Shown one piece after another: positions 33,683 through 46,826 of a DNA stretch of 64,000 nucleotides. Within the stretch, counting starts at the first letter, position 1, and each line of letters opens with the position of its first letter. A model generated the notes under the pieces. That model was given only the letters and a program-made list of their open reading frames with translations. It did not search any database and had not been told where the DNA came from. Location: positions 744,001-808,000 of the forward strand of contig NC_049562.1 in NCBI RefSeq assembly GCF_013368755.1. The letters run 5' to 3'. Both the position numbers and the translations under genes were made by a program. Origin of the DNA: Talaromyces rugulosus. Taxonomy: Eukaryota; Ascomycota; Eurotiomycetes; Eurotiales; Trichocomaceae.

Positions 33683-36600
33683 CTAGAAGAAGCTCTTCTC
33701 ACTCATCCTAGTCAAAGTCTTTGCAAAGCTGAAGAACCCCTGTCTCAGTCCGAGCTCCTTTTCAGAAGTTTCACTGTAAGAAGCTTCGTGCTCAGAGAAC
33801 CAGCCAGTGCGGCGTTTGATCGCTTTCCACAGCTCGGCACCAACGACAAAGATAATAACAGCACCGAATGACAGTCCCCATTCCCATGTTATACCTTTGT
33901 GCTTGAAGACGTTGGTGTTTAGTCCTGGGATATAGACAGCTGGAAAGACGGATAATGCCCCAATGACGACCGCCCAGAATAGAAACTGGTTTTCCCAGAG
34001 ATCCCAGAAGAACCAAGACCGTGCTGTATTGTGTGCTGTTCGCAATGGGTCAAGGTTGAACATGCTATTTCGGAGATGTTTGAATTCCCACGCTGACATG
34101 AGGATCAGCCAAGTCAGCTCGGCGAACACTGCTGCTCGTGCGCGGAACACGACGTGGCATGACTCCGAGTCGTGCCTGTTACAATCGATTCCAAGGTCAG
34201 GCGTGCCATTTCCGACACCATACACAATAATAACAAACGTCATGAGGGTCAAAGTGCCCATTATGATACCATAAACAATCATGTCTACAATTATCTGCCA
34301 CGTGAAGATTCCTTTCTTAGTATCATGAGGCGGACGCCGCATTATCGAAGAAGAGGCCTTCTCGCGCCCAAGGCCAAATGCCGGGAACGAAGATGTCAAC
34401 ATATTTATCCACAGGATCTGCAATGGAGAAAGTGGAAAGACTGAAATGCCTTGGGTATCTTGAAACCCTAGTCCGACTATCAGCAACACGACCTCGGCAA
34501 CATTTGACGCGAGCAAGTGCAGCACGAATTTCTGGATGTTGTCAAACATCCGTCGGCCTTCTTCAATTGCATTGACGATGCTGGCAAAGTTGTCATCTGT
34601 GAGTACGATATCCGATGCTGACTTGGCCACGTCTGAGCCGCCCATGCCCATGGCAATGCCTACATCGGCAGCCTTCAGCGATGGCGCATCATTGACTCCA
34701 TCGCCCGTCATAGCACAAAAGCATTTACGTCGATGCAATGCAGCTATCATACGTGTCTTGGTGTGTGGATCACAGCGTGCTATGACAAGTGGTAATGTTG
34801 GCATTTCGTCGATCTGCTGGTCGGTCATGCCATCAAACTCTGCGTTAGTTTTGACTAGTGATGCAGCTGCCTCGGCAGAGAGAATTCCCGTGTCTCTGGG
34901 AATGATGCCAACGTCTTTTGCAATCGCTGTTGCTGTAGAGGGATGGTCTCCCGTCAACATGTGGACGCGGATTCCTGCAGTCGTACATTCTGCAACTGTT
35001 AGTAAGACGTCTAATGAAAACGAGGTCTAGCAGACTTACCCTTTACAGCATCTTTGGTTTCGAGTCTCGGTGGATCGTACAAGCCAACAAGGCCCAACAA
35101 TGTCAAATCGTTCTCTACCTCATCACGAGCTAATTCGTCGCCTTTCTGCCACTTCTCGGGTGTAGACCTTTGAGTAATGGCGAGTACTCGTAGACCCTGG
35201 TCTGCAAGAAAGCCCATTTGCTCTAGAACTTTGTCCTTGACTTTGTCTGTCATTTTCTCGTTGTGCTGACCACCGATAGAAGTACAAAGATCGAGGATTC
35301 TCTCCACCGCACCTTTGGTATAGATCACTGGCCTGTCACCGTCCCGTTTATAGATGACGGACATGCGTTTTATTGAGCTATCAAACGGATATTCAGCCAG
35401 TTGTTCCCAGCCACGTTCCTTTTCGAGGACTTTCTTTCCATATCCGAAACGTGTTGCGAAAACCTGCAAGGCGATTTCTGTAGGGTCCCCCATAGCCTGC
35501 CAAGCACCCGACTCTGAGTTTTGTCGGATGGTGGCGAGATTGCACAGGGCAGAGGAGAAAAGAAACTTTTCTAGGTCTGGATTCACCTCCGGTAGAAGAG
35601 GAGCGCCGTCTGCTTGTACATCCGTGTCCTCTTCTTCTTGTTTGTGTTGTTTCTCAGACGGAAGATCAAATTTGAGCCCAGCTGTGCTTCTCGCCTGATC
35701 CATCTCCTGCCTCCGCTTCTCTTGGATCTGTTCAGCCTCTGACTTTGACTCAGGCGCAGGGTTGTGGGTGACCACGCCTCGGGTAGGGTTGTTCGCGTCG
35801 TCCGACTTGTTAACGCTGTATATACCCACCCCGGGAACCCAGACTTTTCTCGCTACCATTTGCCCCTGCGTGAGTGTGCCGGTTTTATCACTGCAGATGT
35901 TGCTAACACCGCCTAGGGCTTCGAGAGCCGACAACTGGCGGACAACAACACGGCGCCGGCGCATTTGCGTCATGCCAACAACCATCGTGATTGTCAATAC
36001 TGCAATCAGAGACTCTGGTATAATCGCGATTCCTATTTACAATTTAGTCAAGATCGTCAAACAGAAAAAAAAATACCAACCTGTTGATATGGCATAGATG
36101 GCAACCTCATTTGTAACGTGAAACTTGTTCACCCCGAAAACAATAATCGCCAACAAAATGGCACAACCGAACAAGGCATACGCCAACTTGCTCAGTTTGA
36201 TTTGCAAGGGGGTGCCAGTCGTCAAGCCCAGGAACCTGCCTAATCCATCCCAGATTCTGAGAGAGCCTCCCTTGACAGGCTGAAATGCACCGCCGCGTTT
36301 GACGGACATGGACCTGTTTTTCTTGCGATCTTTTCCCTGCATTGAGGACGCGATTTTCCCGATTTCCGTATACATGCCCGTGTACACGACAATTCCTTTT
36401 CCTCTCCCCTTGGTGACGGTAGCAGAGGAATATGCCATGTTCAGACGATCACCTACTCCGATACTCTCATTTTCTGTTTGGAAACCCGCATCCTTGGCCA
36501 CAGGAATCGCTTCTCCCGTGAGGATCTTCTCGTCACACTCAAGATTCATTGTTTCGACTAACCGGAGGTCCGCGGGCACGGTATCGCCGGTTGTGATAAG

Positions 36601-37102
36601 CACGACATCCCCGGGGACCACCTCGGCGGACGGGACAGTGTCAGTTTGACCGCCGCGGAGGACAGTGGCTGAGGGAGAAGACAGACTCCGTAGGGCATCC
36701 ATTTTTTGCTCGGCGCGGAACTCTTGATAGAAGCCGATCACAACGTTGGCGACAATGACCGCGGTGATCACGCCGCCTTCGATGTAATCTGAGACGCCAT
36801 AGGCCAGTGCCATAGCTAGGACGAGTACCTACTTTTTTATTAGCTTAAACTAATCTTTAGGGGAAAGGGGAAGAAAAAAAACGTACTAGTATCATGGCGT
36901 TGGAAGCCTGCTTCAGTAGAATGGAATACCATTTTACCCCGCCCTCGCTAGAGAGCTTGTTGGGTCCATACTCGGCCTGCACTGCAGAAACACTAGCATT
37001 TGATAAGCCTGTTTCAATGTTTGTTGAAAGGTGGCGGGCGAGGTCGTCTGTAGAAAGAAGGAAGGGATGCGTTGAGAACGACTGAGTCGGTGTCTTTTTC
37101 AT
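33683..37102 (-). CDS. ENA-type (P-IID) sodium/potassium-exporting P-type ATPase
   Basis: Predicted 1089-aa protein in four exons: 37102-36887, 36828-36081, 36032-35040 and 34995-33683. Introns are 44-58 nt, GT-AG. The N-terminus has the cation-ATPase leader LSTNIETGLS. The actuator domain carries LTGEAIPV, the phosphorylation site is DKTGTLT with Asp370, and the P-domain has MLTGDHPSTA and MTGDGVNDAPSLKAADVGIAMG. The long insertion after the phosphorylation site and the WEFKHLRNSMF region near the C-terminus mark the fungal ENA group rather than SERCA or PMCA. It exports Na+ (and K+) across the plasma membrane under salt or alkaline stress. The true start is ATG 37102. A TATATAAA box lies about 190 bp upstream. 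No frame damage seen, so it should be functional. Confidence 0.92.
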
Positions 37103-37390
37103 CTTCAAATGTTCTTCTTCTCGTCATGAAGAAAAAGTCGTTTAGTATAACTCTTATGACGTATATTCAGTAGTAGAGCAAGTATTATGAGTTATGAATA
37201 GTATTGGATTGGTATTTTGGTCTACATTCATACAACTCTTTTGACTTCAATCAAATCTGGCTTTTGAACCATGGGAGGCCGGAAAGCCGACCCTTTATAT
37301 ACCCCCCTCCTCTATACATTCCTCTGATATCATCCCGAAATCCCGGTCCAGACCATCATACAAGATACAAACACGTCCAATCACAATACC
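37103..37390 (-). promoter_or_regulatory. Promoter of the ENA-type ATPase
   Basis: On the minus strand a TATATAAAGGG box lies at 37300-37290, about 190 bp before the ATG at 37102. The region separates the ATPase from the stop of the small upstream gene. Confidence 0.5.
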
Positions 37391-37799
37391 CTACCAAGAA
37401 AACACACGGACTCTCCGCTCCTCTGCCAAGAAATTAGGGCTCGGCGGGGCGGACGCAGAGTCCACGAGTTCTTGGCAAATATTTCGTACATACGTAATAC
37501 TAGCCAATCCGGTGTAGCTGACCCCAATCCAGCGAATCACACCAGGCGTATCTTGTGGCGGGGTAAAAAATGACAAGAAATACCCAGACCCCAGTGCCAA
37601 TGCCAAGAAAAATGGACTCTTCCGGAAACGTCCGCCGCGGAGATTTACTGGTTGAGAGGCGGAGGAGATGTTTGGTTTACTTGGTAGCGAACCAGACTTG
37701 AATCCAAAATCGCCTTCGTGATTCTCATGTGATGTGGCGATATCCCTACTGATTGGGTAGGTTGCTCTTGGCGCTCGAAGATATCTCGCTTGATGACAT
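37391..37799 (-). CDS. Small one-transmembrane hypothetical protein (two exons)
   Basis: Predicted 112-aa protein from ATG 37799. Exon 1 is 37799-37750, a 70-nt intron follows (37749-37680, GTAGGG...CCAAG), and exon 2 is 37679-37391. Without splicing the first exon meets TAG at once, while exon 2 has no ATG of its own. Joining them gives a Ser/Asn-rich N-terminus, a basic GGRFRKSP stretch, then the hydrophobic segment FFLALALGSGYFLSFF and a C-terminal helix with a second weakly hydrophobic part (IGVSYTGLASITYV). Basic residues before a single helix suggest a small organelle membrane protein, perhaps mitochondrial (inference). I do not recognise the family. It lies tail-to-head 289 bp upstream of the ENA ATPase start. 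Confidence 0.55.
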
Positions 37800-37957
37800 A
37801 CTACACATAGATAGGATCGCTTAAGAGGTTATTGAATGTAATGCCAAGAAGAGGCCAATTCATAAAACAGTGAATATCGTGTCATTGGTATCTTAACTCA
37901 TCAAACGCCTATTCATCTAAAAAAAAATGGAGAAACAGAAATAGAGAGAGAGAGGAA

Positions 37958-40152
37958 CTACTTCCTCCGTCCTTTCCCCTTGCGCTTCGAGTTCTCCGGT
38001 ATACTAACCGTTCCCTCGACAACATCATCACCCTGATCTTTCAACTTCTCCGACCCGCTGATAAAAAAAGTCAAATCGCGATTCTGCTCCGTCAGATCGG
38101 CGTTATCGGCTTTGAGCTTCGTGGTTTCTTGCGTCAAGAGCTCGACACGCTGGACTAGGTTGTCGTTCATGGCTTTCTCCTCGCGCCACTCCTTCTCGAG
38201 CTTGCGCGCCATGGCCTCGAATTTGTCGGCTCGTCGGGCTGCGCGGTCTTTCTCTTTTTCGAGGCCGGGGACGTTGTCCTTGGATATGGTGTCGTAGCGG
38301 AGTTGTAGGTCTTGAAGTTTCTCCGTGGCTGCGTTGGCGACTTCTAGGGCTGCGGATGCGGCGGCGCTCGCTTTGGAGGCTTTGTCTGCTGCGCGCTCTA
38401 CGATTTCTTCAAAGTACGCGCGCTGGCTCTCGAGTTGGCTCGTTAGGAGGTGAGTATATTCGACGCTCATGTTTTCGAGTTTCTCGCGAGGCACGGCGTC
38501 CGTCCAGTCCGGCGGATCGAGCGCTGAGTTGTCAGCCGCGGGCAGCTCAACTAGTTTTCCATCTGTTTTGCTCTGGATTATTCGGTGGACGTATGAATCG
38601 CTGACGTAGTCCCACACTCGCTGCGACGAGAGGTCCATAGCAAACGCGTGCGAGGTTTCTTTGTAGTGGGCGAAGGCGTGTGCTTCGTCATATCGGCCGC
38701 ATCCAATGCACCCGCATATCAGGCAGATCCATAGGTTGAGTTCCGAGTGACATACGCCGCACTCGGGCTCTGTTCCGTCCATGGCAACTTGGCTGCGGAG
38801 AGCAAAGTCGTCCAGCGTGTACCTGCAGACTGGACATCCGCTTCCTTTCCATTTTTCGAGACACGTGCAATGGAAGACGTGTTGGCAGATAATAGTTAAC
38901 AGCCCGGTCGTCTCGTCCATTCGCTCCAGACAGACCGGACACGTCGGCAATTCCACGAGAGATGGCGTGGGAGGAGCAATAGGTCTTGTGGACAGTGAAG
39001 TCGAAGATGGACCGGGAGACGTGGCTGCAGCGCCTAACGATCTCGCCGGATTTGTTACAAGTGACGTCGAAGAAAAGGACTGCCTCGAAACATCGGATAT
39101 TCTCGATATTGGCGTTGGCCGCGTGGCTTCGATCTCAACCGACTTGACAAATACGGCATGGCAAGTTTCAGGCTAGAATAATCGTTAGTATTAGATATTA
39201 AAAAATGAGTAGAAAGAGAGAGACATACCTCCATACTATTAAAAACCTTTCCATTCCAGTCCCTTTGCCAGTCACGAGCCTTCTTCCCATTCCGGAATTT
39301 CATCAAGACCATGTACCGATTAGCTCTCGCAGTCTTGATCATTCGAAAATGGCTAACTTCGTCTCTGGTCGCCTCGCCGACAAACCCAAGGAAATCAGAG
39401 GGTGACATGTACGAGGGTACCGCCAGGATACATAGCGTCGTGCAGTCATCGTCAGGCAGCGACATAGACGAGCCGCCGAACGACTGTCTATCCTCGCCAC
39501 CATTGTGATCCCGCGGCTGGCGAGCGGCAGACGAGCCCTTGAGGTAGGATGGATAGTCATCGACGGCGAGCGACGGCGTCTCCTTTGCATCGCGATACAA
39601 GTGGACGATTCCGAATATGCTATCCGGTAGGGTCTGATCGAGCGGGACGTATTTTCCTTTTGTGTGCAGTCCACCGAGAATGTCTGTGCCAATGCCGGTT
39701 GCTATCTCATCGCTTCTCGCAAAGTGCTCGTCGGCCCGCTTTGGATGACCGTAGTCGGGGGCGATCATGTCGATGCTTTGGATTGAAATATGGTCTAGTC
39801 TGTGGTCTGGTTGGATGTGCTCGTTTTCAAAGGTGCTGAAATTATCTTTGGCGAAACGGAGCGGCAGCGACGGTGAAGAGGGACATTGATCCCGGCCGTC
39901 AGCACTCCTCCTTGACGCGACTGTATTGCCATGCACATCCGCCGAGCCAGACTCCAGAGGCTCCAGTGTTATTGCTTCCCTGCTTCGTCGCGACGTTGTC
40001 TTGTTGTCTCTACGGCGCTGGAACGGAAGGAGAGCTTCGCGGGCGGATTCGTAGGAAAGCGAGCTCGATTGCGGGGTTGTAGAGCTGTAGTCGGTGTCGC
40101 GATCGGGCGGCGAGAAGAGTTCAAGAGCGATGTGGTAAAAATAAGAGGGCAT
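37958..40152 (-). CDS. BRAP2/ETP1-like RING and UBP-type zinc finger E3 ubiquitin ligase
   Basis: Predicted 712-aa protein. Exon 1 is 40152-39229 and exon 2 is 39172-37958, with a 56-nt intron. The BRAP2-type RRM-like domain (CTTLCILAVPSYMSPSDFLGF through FNSME-PETCHAVFVKSVE) spans the splice site. A RING finger starts at Cys386 (CPVCLERMDE ... CQHVFHCTCLEKW ... CPVC). Next is a ZnF-UBP domain (CGVCHSELNLWICLICG ... HAFAHYKETSHAFAMDL), then a long Ala/Lys/Glu-rich coiled coil and a basic KRKGKGRRK tail. This order is that of human BRAP and yeast Etp1, which bind ubiquitin through the UBP finger. Likely cytosolic. In yeast Etp1 is linked to ethanol tolerance; role here unknown. Confidence 0.92.
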
Positions 40153-40629
40153 TCCGACGCATGCTCACGCGTCTGGGAGCTTGAGGTCTTGGTCGTCGAC
40201 AAGTTCGGGATTAAATGTTTGGTCGACTAAGGGTGGAGGGTGGGTCATGTGAGTGGCGAGTGACACGTTGACCACGAGTTATTATTTCATGCAGGTGGAA
40301 TTTTATTTGGACTTTGTCTTGTATAGAAAATACTCATTATTTTATTACATTAATAATAGCTACCTCGTATGTATTAATTGTCGTGTTGAGATATGGCGGG
40401 GTTCGTGAACTTATCTCTATGACGCAACTAAGGATAATGATTACCAGTCACTTTTAACTACAGAGATGGAAAGATAGAAGAATCATATGCCCGTGGGCAG
40501 TGAATTGTCATAAAGTCTTAACTAAGCGTAGTTGAATAAAAAAATGTTACAGCCAGCAAAAGTCATGTAGCCACCAAACGCCGATGAGGCAATGCGAATC
40601 CCATACACCCCATATTCGAAGAAGAAAAC
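40153..40629. other. Intergenic
   Basis: Promoter of the RING-UBP gene and 3' UTR of polyubiquitin on the minus strand, with AT-rich middle (40310-40400). No gene seen. Confidence 0.6.
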
Positions 40630-42884
<2,255 letters not shown>

Positions 42885-43665
42885 TCAACATCTGCTCCAA
42901 ATTACTGCAGCAACTCGATTGCCTCGCTTTTGAACGTCTCATCAAAATCGCCCTCTTCGACAACAATCGACAAAGCTAGGTCCATTAGTGCTCACCAGCT
43001 TCGCTCCTGATGTGTACATCGGACCCATATCGCAAAAGTAATTCGACTGCCTCAATTCTGTTTTCTTTTATTGCAAGATGTAGGGTAATCATGCCTCTCA
43101 ATTGGGTATAGCTGTTATCGTCGCTTTATCTTGAACTTTTGTCATCATCCTCATCATCATCCTCTGCACTGTCAATCGCTATCGTATATAAGATATGCGC
43201 ATTTATCTTGTTATTTTTCTAGCAGGGTTTCGGAATCCCGAGAATGAAAAGAATGCATCCAACTGCCAATTTCGCTGTCCTCTTTTTAAATCAGATAATC
43301 CTTGGCGGTCTGGTGGATGAGGAACAGATAACCATCATATATGGTCACAAAAAGCCCGTAGATATTCCGGAGGCTTACTTCCAAGGCATCTTAGTTTTCT
43401 AGTCCGATATCGCCGTAGGAAGTGTAACCAAGATCTCCGGCGAGTGCCGTCGCAACACTCATATCCCTCAAGCTCAAAGGCACTTTAGCAGCGAGTATGA
43501 TACGCACAAGCTCGCGTGCGAGCTTCTTATCACGAGACTTGTTCAGAATAACTATCTTGCGGCAAATCTAGCAATTCGGGTTGAATCAGTCTTTCCATAA
43601 CTCTCCTAGGCGACGAACTGTGGAGGGAACGCTCTCAAGATAGTCATGAGCATTTGTATCCTGGT
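42885..43665 (-). pseudogene. Decayed NACHT-ankyrin (NLR-like) relic
   Basis: Read on the minus strand, fragments in shifting frames match the part of fungal NLRs that links NACHT to ankyrin repeats. These are NKSRDKKLARELVRIILAAK, PLSLRDMSVATALAGDLGY, then GLFVTIYDGYLFLIHQTAKD followed by a stop, and further on ITLHLAIKENRIEAVELLLR with YGSDVHIRSEAG (one ankyrin repeat). Frameshifts and stops separate them, and there is no ATG-led frame of useful length. The P-loop part is missing; the relic ends in very AT-rich DNA (43690-43860) next to the 2EXR gene. The motif order is clear, so I am confident of the origin but not of the exact ends. Confidence 0.7.
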
Positions 43666-44044
43666 GCATGGAATTGATATACATGTAGTTTTGCATCGGT
43701 ACTATTTAGATATATATATATAGACTTTTAAATATTATATTGAGGAGAAAGCTCTAAATATAATATCTATCTATAAATATACTTCGATGTTAGATAAATC
43801 TAAATAATACTGTGAAATAAATAAGATAGTTGACCTAGGGTTAAGGCTAAGCCTATTTATTCGATAGCGCAACACCTGGAGAAACCCCGCTTCCTTTGCT
43901 AGATTTCATGTCTTCAACATCCTCAACACCGATATCTGGAGGCACTGGCAGCCAACCATCTGAAGTGACCAACTGTCGTTATGAAAAGAGGCCGAAATTT
44001 GCAAAAGAGCACGGCGATTTGCATTCCCAACACTCTCGATAAGC
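43666..44044. other. AT-rich spacer
   Basis: Contains an (AT)n-rich segment (43709-43830), probably an end of the decayed NLR relic, and the short promoter of the 2EXR gene. No gene seen. Confidence 0.5.
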
Positions 44045-45949
44045 ATGTCTCGACGTCCTCGACGTCGCAGATGGCGGCTTAAGCAGCCAAAACCGCCCAA
44101 GCCTGGAGATCAACTAAGCCTCTACGACTTTTTCACCGTCCGCACAAGATCCGCTTCTTCTCCCACTCCTAAACGACATACTTTTGCTGAAAAGGTATTA
44201 CGTCAATCCACACTTGACAAGTATTTACCTTCGATAAGCACATGTAAACCTGTGTCAAAGTACCCGTCTTTTCTTGATCTTCCATTCCTTGTCCGACGGC
44301 GTATCTATCTTCTGGGCGGACTTGTCAGAACCTGTCCAGTAAACCTCAGCACTCGGAGGCCCCGAAATAGGTATAATTCCGATCTACTTGATGATTCATC
44401 ACTTGATAGTCATGACTACGATTGCTGTTATCACTATAAGCTACACGAAGGTACCACGCATGAAGATCACCGTTGTGGGTATAATGGTTGCCTCGATCAA
44501 AGGCCACCTTCGTTCGTCTTTGCCTGTCGCACTGTTTATGCCGAGACCTCTTCGATCTTTTGGTCGGAAAACAAGTTTCAAGCTTCCTTGAGCCGGGTAA
44601 ACAGGCTGCAAAGCCTCAGGAACCTGAACCCAAGGAACATAGCCTTGCTCACATCTCTCTCGGTTCGTCTAAATAAATGCTCGTGCGTCCTTGGCCATCG
44701 TTGCCCCAAAGTAGAACAACTAGAGTGCCGAGTATGCAATCACTCGTGCTTCCGAGGACGTGACAAGCCATTGAGCCGGCTGTCCGATCACCCAAAGTCC
44801 ATCCTGTCAGAATGGAGAGCTGTCGCGAAAATACTGGCTAAGCATATTCAACCGTCAAGACTGCGATTTACCTTGATCTGTGATACGACCAAGAACGAAG
44901 TTGCTCGAGAGATAGTTAAACCACTGCTTGATTTCCCCCTACTCAGCGAGTGTTCGATTCGGCTGGGTCAAGACCCCCGGAATGGAGAACTACAGAGAAT
45001 AGCTGATATGACGGTATTCCATGTGACTGGTAAGTCTATGGAGCGCTTTCACTCTGGGTTTCCATTTCTACGGCTCCCCAGGGAGATACAGTTGCAGATA
45101 CTGTACCATACTGATCTAGTTGCTCCTCAAAACTTGGAGTGGGAGTCCAGGCGTCAGCTGGCTCTTGCTGGCTCATCTGGATGCTGCAGACGATGCACAG
45201 AAACACTAGAGACGTGCTGCTGCCCTGTTCACCATGCCGCCGCCTTCTCAAAGCTTTGTACATGCTGGAAGATGCCGTCCGCGATATTCCGAGTCAACCA
45301 CCAAATGTACAAAGATGCTACCGAGATATTCTTCCGGAATAACACGTTTGTCGTCCCACCGCGGACCTGCAAGTTTTGGGCCCACGATGGAGATAATGGC
45401 TGGATATCGGGGCAAGGATACATGCGGGTCGATGATACGGGGTGGTATCCAGCGTCATTTTTAAAATTTTTGAGTCTCTTTCCCGATTCTACTAGACATC
45501 TGTTGCGCTCGATTCAACTTGTGATGCCTCGGAGGTTCCGCTATGGCTATTTAGCACAGGGGTCAAACGGTCATGCAGACTGGCTCGCAACAATAGACTT
45601 CATTGCCACTGCCTTTCCGGTCTCAAATCTCACACTGACTGTGGACTTCCCTGTCACCTTTGGACTCAGGCCAGAGTGGCAACTTAAGGAGGGAGAAACG
45701 GTTGAACAAAAGGACCGCAGGATGTGGAGAGAATACAAGCGTATCTTAGAACCGCTAGGTAGACTTGAGGGCCTGCAAAACTTATTTGTGTATACCGGCT
45801 GGCCGATCGGCAAGGAAAATTTTCATCGTCGGGCTAAGCAGGAGCAGTTTCTTGAAAAGCGAGTCATGGGCGAAGCTTATGATAGTTACGCAAGAGGTAA
45901 ACCTGTAGTTCCATCATCGCGGGAGCTTGAAATGTTTATCCGAACATGA
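44045..45949 (+). CDS. 2EXR/F-box-like protein with PIP-box motif
   Basis: Single-exon 634-aa protein. It has two copies of the fungal 2EXR/F-box-like pattern: FLDLPFLVRRRIYLLGGL ... FACRTVYAETSSIFWSENKF (about 75-180) and FPFLRLPREIQLQILYHTDL ... FRVNHQMYKDATEIFFRNNTF (about 345-440). Each is a short helical box followed by a 'nearly all relatives become large' type CR..Y.E....F motif. A Cys-rich patch (CCRRCTETLETCCCP) lies between. The basic N-terminus holds QLSLYDFF (residues 23-30), a perfect QxxLxxFF PCNA-interaction consensus, and QSTLDKYL (54-61), a weaker one. The family is expanded in fungi with unknown function; F-box-like members may recruit substrates to SCF ligases. It stands between two dead NLR loci. 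Confidence 0.72.
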   Translation: MSRRPRRRRWRLKQPKPPKPGDQLSLYDFFTVRTRSASSPTPKRHTFAEKVLRQSTLDKYLPSISTCKPVSKYPSFLDLPFLVRRRIYLLGGLVRTCPVNLSTRRPRNRYNSDLLDDSSLDSHDYDCCYHYKLHEGTTHEDHRCGYNGCLDQRPPSFVFACRTVYAETSSIFWSENKFQASLSRVNRLQSLRNLNPRNIALLTSLSVRLNKCSCVLGHRCPKVEQLECRVCNHSCFRGRDKPLSRLSDHPKSILSEWRAVAKILAKHIQPSRLRFTLICDTTKNEVAREIVKPLLDFPLLSECSIRLGQDPRNGELQRIADMTVFHVTGKSMERFHSGFPFLRLPREIQLQILYHTDLVAPQNLEWESRRQLALAGSSGCCRRCTETLETCCCPVHHAAAFSKLCTCWKMPSAIFRVNHQMYKDATEIFFRNNTFVVPPRTCKFWAHDGDNGWISGQGYMRVDDTGWYPASFLKFLSLFPDSTRHLLRSIQLVMPRRFRYGYLAQGSNGHADWLATIDFIATAFPVSNLTLTVDFPVTFGLRPEWQLKEGETVEQKDRRMWREYKRILEPLGRLEGLQNLFVYTGWPIGKENFHRRAKQEQFLEKRVMGEAYDSYARGKPVVPSSRELEMFIRT

Positions 45950-46826
45950 AGAGTTTAGGGGTTTAGGGCCTGGTCTCATTTGATTGAGCGGACTGGAATA
46001 GAAAGTTGTTGAAATCAAGGATAGTTCGAGCATTTGTGTCTGTGAACTAACCAATGACAGAAAATTGAGATGTTGATACATCAATATCAGCGATATTTTT
46101 TTAAACTATCATGTTCAAAAATGACCAATTCTACTTATATATTAATATAATTTTCCTTTCCTTTTTACTTAAAATGCTTAGTACCGCAGAAGTTATTTTT
46201 TACAGTGAAAATTTTAGGTTAAAATTGAAACAACAGTTTTAATTTGGACTCAATTCATCGAAAACGGCTATTTGTATGGGCTAATATCCGTGGTATACAA
46301 CACACATTAATTGATGCGACATTGATCAAATGGATTTTTATATTTTTATATTCAAGGGGAATATTCACATTTCAATCTATATATATATATGTATGTATGT
46401 TAATATTGAAGTGCTGGATATATCGGACAGCCCTGCACTTGGCCGACTGCTTATTCCGCCTTATCCAGTGTCCCAGCTCCCTCACCTGGTACCAGCATCC
46501 AAGGATAATTTGTCTAGTGCACATGGCACCTTGGATGTTTGTTGAAGCAGAAATTAATGCAACGACAGAGTCGAGATATTCACACACCTTTGATTTTTAT
46601 CTTCAATTTTCATAGCATTACCCACAATTCGCCAATGTCGTTCATGTGGCGTCATAGCCGTCAATTGATTATGCATCAGCACCGCGTTGAGCTGACACAT
46701 ATAAAAAGGCGTCTGCAATCTAGCAGTTAGATTTCTGTCTCTTTTGCCCATAATCAATCGCCAGCATTTAATTCTTTCTTCATTAAAATAAAATTTGAAA
46801 CAACAACTCATATCAAACTTTCCATC
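45950..46826 (+). promoter_or_regulatory. Promoter of the decarboxylase gene
   Basis: AT-rich spacer with a short (AT)n-(GTAT)n microsatellite at about 46378-46400. A TATAAAAAG box at 46700-46708 sits 119 bp before the ATG at 46827. No supported gene in the first part. Confidence 0.5.
46378..46400. repeat. (AT)n-(GTAT)n microsatellite
   Basis: Short run of AT dinucleotides passing into GTAT tetranucleotides in the spacer before the decarboxylase gene. Confidence 0.8.
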
